DNA from: Streptomyces sp. HUAS MG91
GTDB lineage: Bacteria; Actinomycetota; Actinomycetes; Streptomycetales; Streptomycetaceae
Length of the DNA stretch: 64,000 nt
NCBI RefSeq assembly: GCF_040529335.1
Contig: NZ_CP159534.1
Span: 7,192,001-7,256,000, forward strand
Reading direction: 5' to 3'
The notes under the pieces were generated by a model. It saw nothing but the letters and a program-made list of their open reading frames with translations. It was not told the DNA's origin and ran no database searches. The translations under genes and the position numbers were made by a program. Each line of letters starts with the position of its first letter. Within the stretch, counting starts at the first letter, position 1. Of this stretch, positions 61,684-64,000 are shown piece after piece.

Positions 61684-64000
61684 ATGACTCAGGGACGGCA
61701 CGCCGACGCCGCCTCCTGTGGGCCCCAGTTGTGGGAGCGGGAGCCCGAACTGGACGTCGCCGCGAGAGCGCTGGACGACCTGTGCGCGGACGCCGCCTCG
61801 TCGGGCAGCCTCGTCGTCTACCGGGGAGAGGCGGGGATCGGCAAGACCGCCCTGCTCGACCAGGTGCGCCGGCTGGCACAGGGCCGGGCCACCGTGTGGT
61901 CCGCGCGGGGCGGTGAGACCGTCACCTCCGTTCCGTTCAACGTCGTACGGCAACTGCTCCAGCCCGCGCTGCTCGCGCTCTCCGAGGAGGAGTCCCGCGA
62001 GTACTTCGGCGACTGGTACGACATCGCGGGCCCCGCGCTCGGCATAGCCGCGCCCACCGGCAAACAGGCCGACCCGCAGGGCGTGCGGGACGGACTGGTC
62101 GCCGCGGTCTCCCGGCTGGCCCGGCTGCACTGGCCGCTGGTGCTGCTGATCGACGACGCGCACTGGGCCGACCTGGAGACCCTGGAATGGCTCGTGGCGT
62201 TCGCCGAGCGCCTCGACGACCTGCCGGTCCTGGTCGTCGTCGCGCAGCGCGACCCCGAGGACGAGCAGGTCGCCGCCTGCCTCGACGCGGTCGCGCTCGC
62301 CGCCCGCCAGGACACCTCCCAGCTGCGCCCGCTCAGCCCGGACGCCACGGCGGGCCTGACCCGGGCCACGCTCGGCCCGCACGCCGACGACCCGTTCTGC
62401 CGCGAGGTGTGGGCGGTCACCGGCGGAAACCCGTACGAGACGGTCGAGTTGCTGGCCAAGGTGCAGGACGCCGGGATGGAGCCCGAGGAGTCCCACGCCG
62501 GCGAACTGCGCGCGCTGAACAAGACGGCCCGCGGCCGCGGCCTCGTCACCCGCCTCGAAGGACTCGGCACCGAGGCGACCCGGTTCGCCTGGGCCGCCGC
62601 CGTCCTCGGCACCCGCATCGAACCCGGCCTCGCCGCCCTCCTCGCCGGGATGAACCCCGAGCAGGCCGGCCGCTGCGCCGACCGGCTCCGCACCGCCCGC
62701 ATCCTCACCGACGGCACCTACGGGGACGTCGGCACCCTGGAGTTCGTGCACCCGCTGATCGCCACGGCCGTCTACCAGTCGATCCCGCCGGCCACCCGCA
62801 CCGCCATGCACGGCCAGGCCGCCTGGGCGGTCACCGCCTCCGGCCACGGCCCGGCCGCCGCCTCCCGGCACCTCCTGGAGGTGCACCCCGACGACGACCC
62901 CGAACTCGTCGAGCAGTTGCGCGCCGCGGCCCGCGAACACCTCGCGGTCGGCGCCCCGGCCGCGGCCCGCCGCTGCCTGGAGCGCGCGCTGAAGGAGCCG
63001 CCGCTGCCCGAGCTGTGGCCGCACGTGCAGTACGAGCTGGGCTGCGCCACCCTGCTCACCTCACCGGCCACCACCGTCCGGCACCTGCGCGCCGCCCTCG
63101 AGGCCACCCCGGGCCTGTACGGCGAGGAGCGCGTCGACGCGGTGTGCCGGATGTCCCAGGCCCTGGTCCACAACGACCAGCTCGCGGACGCGCTCACCCT
63201 CATCGACACCGAGTCGCACCAGCTGGAGCCGGGCCCGCAGCGGATGCGGCTCCAGGCCAGCCGCTTCTTCTGGGAGAGCATCTACAACGGCGAGTCGGAC
63301 GCCCCGGCCCGCTCCCGCAGGCTCGCCGACCTCGCCGCCAAGGTCACCGGCCGCGACAACGCGGAGCGGGTGCTGCTCATCCTGCGCGCCTTCGACATGA
63401 TGAACCGCGGGGAGAACGCCGAAGAGGTCGCCGAGTACTGCGACCGCGCCCTGGTCAACGGCCGCCTCGCGCCCGGACTCGGCTGGACCGACACCGAGTG
63501 GAGCTTCGAGATCCTGATCGCCCTCGGGTTCTCGTACATCTTCTCCGACCGCCTCGACCGCGCCGAGAGCCTCTTCGCGGAAGGCATCCGGGCCTACGAG
63601 AGCGCGGGCTGGAGCGGCGGACACCTCGCCGTCGCCCACGCCTTCGCCGGGTACGTCCACCGCAGGCGCGGCCGGCTCACCGAGGCGGAGGCGCTGCTGC
63701 GCGAGGCCCTGCGGCTGACCGACCGCGTCGGGCGCGGGCTGCCGATGCACTGGGACGCCGCGGGCAAGCTCATCGACACCCTGCTCGCCCGGGGCCGGCC
63801 CGACGAGGCCCTCAAGATCGCCGAGCGCTACGACTACGCGCCGCCCTACCCGTCGACGATCCTGTTCCCCGAGGCGTACTCCGTGCGCGGGCGCCTGATG
63901 CTCGCCATCGGCCGCACCGCCGAGGGCATCAGCGAACTGGAGGCGGCGGCCAAGGCCGCGCAGGCCCGCGGCGGGCACAACACCATCGTCTCCTCGTGGG
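61684..64000 (+). CDS. LuxR-family large ATP-binding (LAL) regulator, 3' end outside window
   Basis: The visible 772 residues contain a STAND/AAA ATPase (Walker A GEAGIGKT at 48-55; Walker B LVLLIDDAHWAD with Asp157 and Asp158; FNVVRQLLQPALLAL). Helical TPR-like repeats follow (for example RAESLFAEGIRAYESAG, LTEAEALLREALRLTDRVG). This is the layout of MalT/LAL regulators, whose LuxR-type DNA-binding domain lies at the C terminus, beyond the window. GGAGGG precedes the ATG. It probably activates a pathway or biosynthetic cluster further right. The 16-bp palindrome just upstream may be regulatory. Confidence 0.85.
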   Translation, partial: MTQGRHADAASCGPQLWEREPELDVAARALDDLCADAASSGSLVVYRGEAGIGKTALLDQVRRLAQGRATVWSARGGETVTSVPFNVVRQLLQPALLALSEEESREYFGDWYDIAGPALGIAAPTGKQADPQGVRDGLVAAVSRLARLHWPLVLLIDDAHWADLETLEWLVAFAERLDDLPVLVVVAQRDPEDEQVAACLDAVALAARQDTSQLRPLSPDATAGLTRATLGPHADDPFCREVWAVTGGNPYETVELLAKVQDAGMEPEESHAGELRALNKTARGRGLVTRLEGLGTEATRFAWAAAVLGTRIEPGLAALLAGMNPEQAGRCADRLRTARILTDGTYGDVGTLEFVHPLIATAVYQSIPPATRTAMHGQAAWAVTASGHGPAAASRHLLEVHPDDDPELVEQLRAAAREHLAVGAPAAARRCLERALKEPPLPELWPHVQYELGCATLLTSPATTVRHLRAALEATPGLYGEERVDAVCRMSQALVHNDQLADALTLIDTESHQLEPGPQRMRLQASRFFWESIYNGESDAPARSRRLADLAAKVTGRDNAERVLLILRAFDMMNRGENAEEVAEYCDRALVNGRLAPGLGWTDTEWSFEILIALGFSYIFSDRLDRAESLFAEGIRAYESAGWSGGHLAVAHAFAGYVHRRRGRLTEAEALLREALRLTDRVGRGLPMHWDAAGKLIDTLLARGRPDEALKIAERYDYAPPYPSTILFPEAYSVRGRLMLAIGRTAEGISELEAAAKAAQARGGHNTIVSSW

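Overview
The window is chromosomal DNA from a high-GC actinomycete, almost certainly a Streptomyces. Coding is dense, many starts are GTG, ATGA/GTGA stop-start overlaps are common, and Tat signals recur. The content is also typical of that genus: sugar ABC importers without their own ATPase, RiPP clusters and NB-ARC/TPR conflict genes. I see no tRNA, rRNA, insertion sequence, phage gene or CRISPR array. Both window edges cut a gene.

Layout. (1) 1-5800: a truncated catalase-like/animal-type heme peroxidase, a cytoplasmic class 3 lipase, a small membrane protein and a DesK-type two-component pair. (2) 5817-10139: a catabolic operon (HpPgdA/cyclic-imidase-type hydrolase, maleate isomerase-type racemase with a C-terminal extension, ACS-family MFS transporter) divergent from its likely GntR regulator, with two matching operators around the promoter. 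(3) 10164-16360: an NHLM/NHLP-type export system (adaptor, C39 peptidase-ABC, ABC) preceded by a cysteine-free double-glycine peptide and a strong hairpin, with no modification enzyme visible. (4) 17582-28904: a co-directional block that looks like a complete biological-conflict operon: VMAP-like protein, MoxR ATPase, vWA-NB-ARC-TPR giant, alpha/beta hydrolase, caspase-like protease, then a short RiPP-like peptide and an HExxH peptide beta-hydroxylase. This is the most unusual part of the window.

(5) 28894-31577: a TauD-type dioxygenase and two membrane proteins. (6) 31696-47571: a LacI-controlled glycan locus with alpha-L-fucosidase GH95, beta-galactosidase GH42, an oligosaccharide importer (lipoprotein plus two permeases), GH3, YicI-like alpha-xylosidase GH31 and GH43. 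Together these enzymes match the linkages of fucosylated or arabinosylated xyloglucan oligosaccharides. Five copies of a CGAAGCGCTTC-type palindrome sit at every operon start. (7) 47647-51310: a Tat-exported lactonase-like beta-propeller, a secreted protein of unknown function and a GH4 enzyme, closed by a textbook terminator. (8) 51469-52655: a graspetide precursor and its ATP-grasp maturase. (9) 52788-64000: type B carboxylesterase, Tat-exported phospholipase C, DUF2510/LURP-one protein, a PAP2-EamA operon divergent from a TetR regulator with elaborate palindromes, a DUF2510 membrane-anchored protein and a truncated LuxR-type (LAL) ATPase.

Assignments rest on motifs and remembered family features read from the translated sequence. 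No database search was run.
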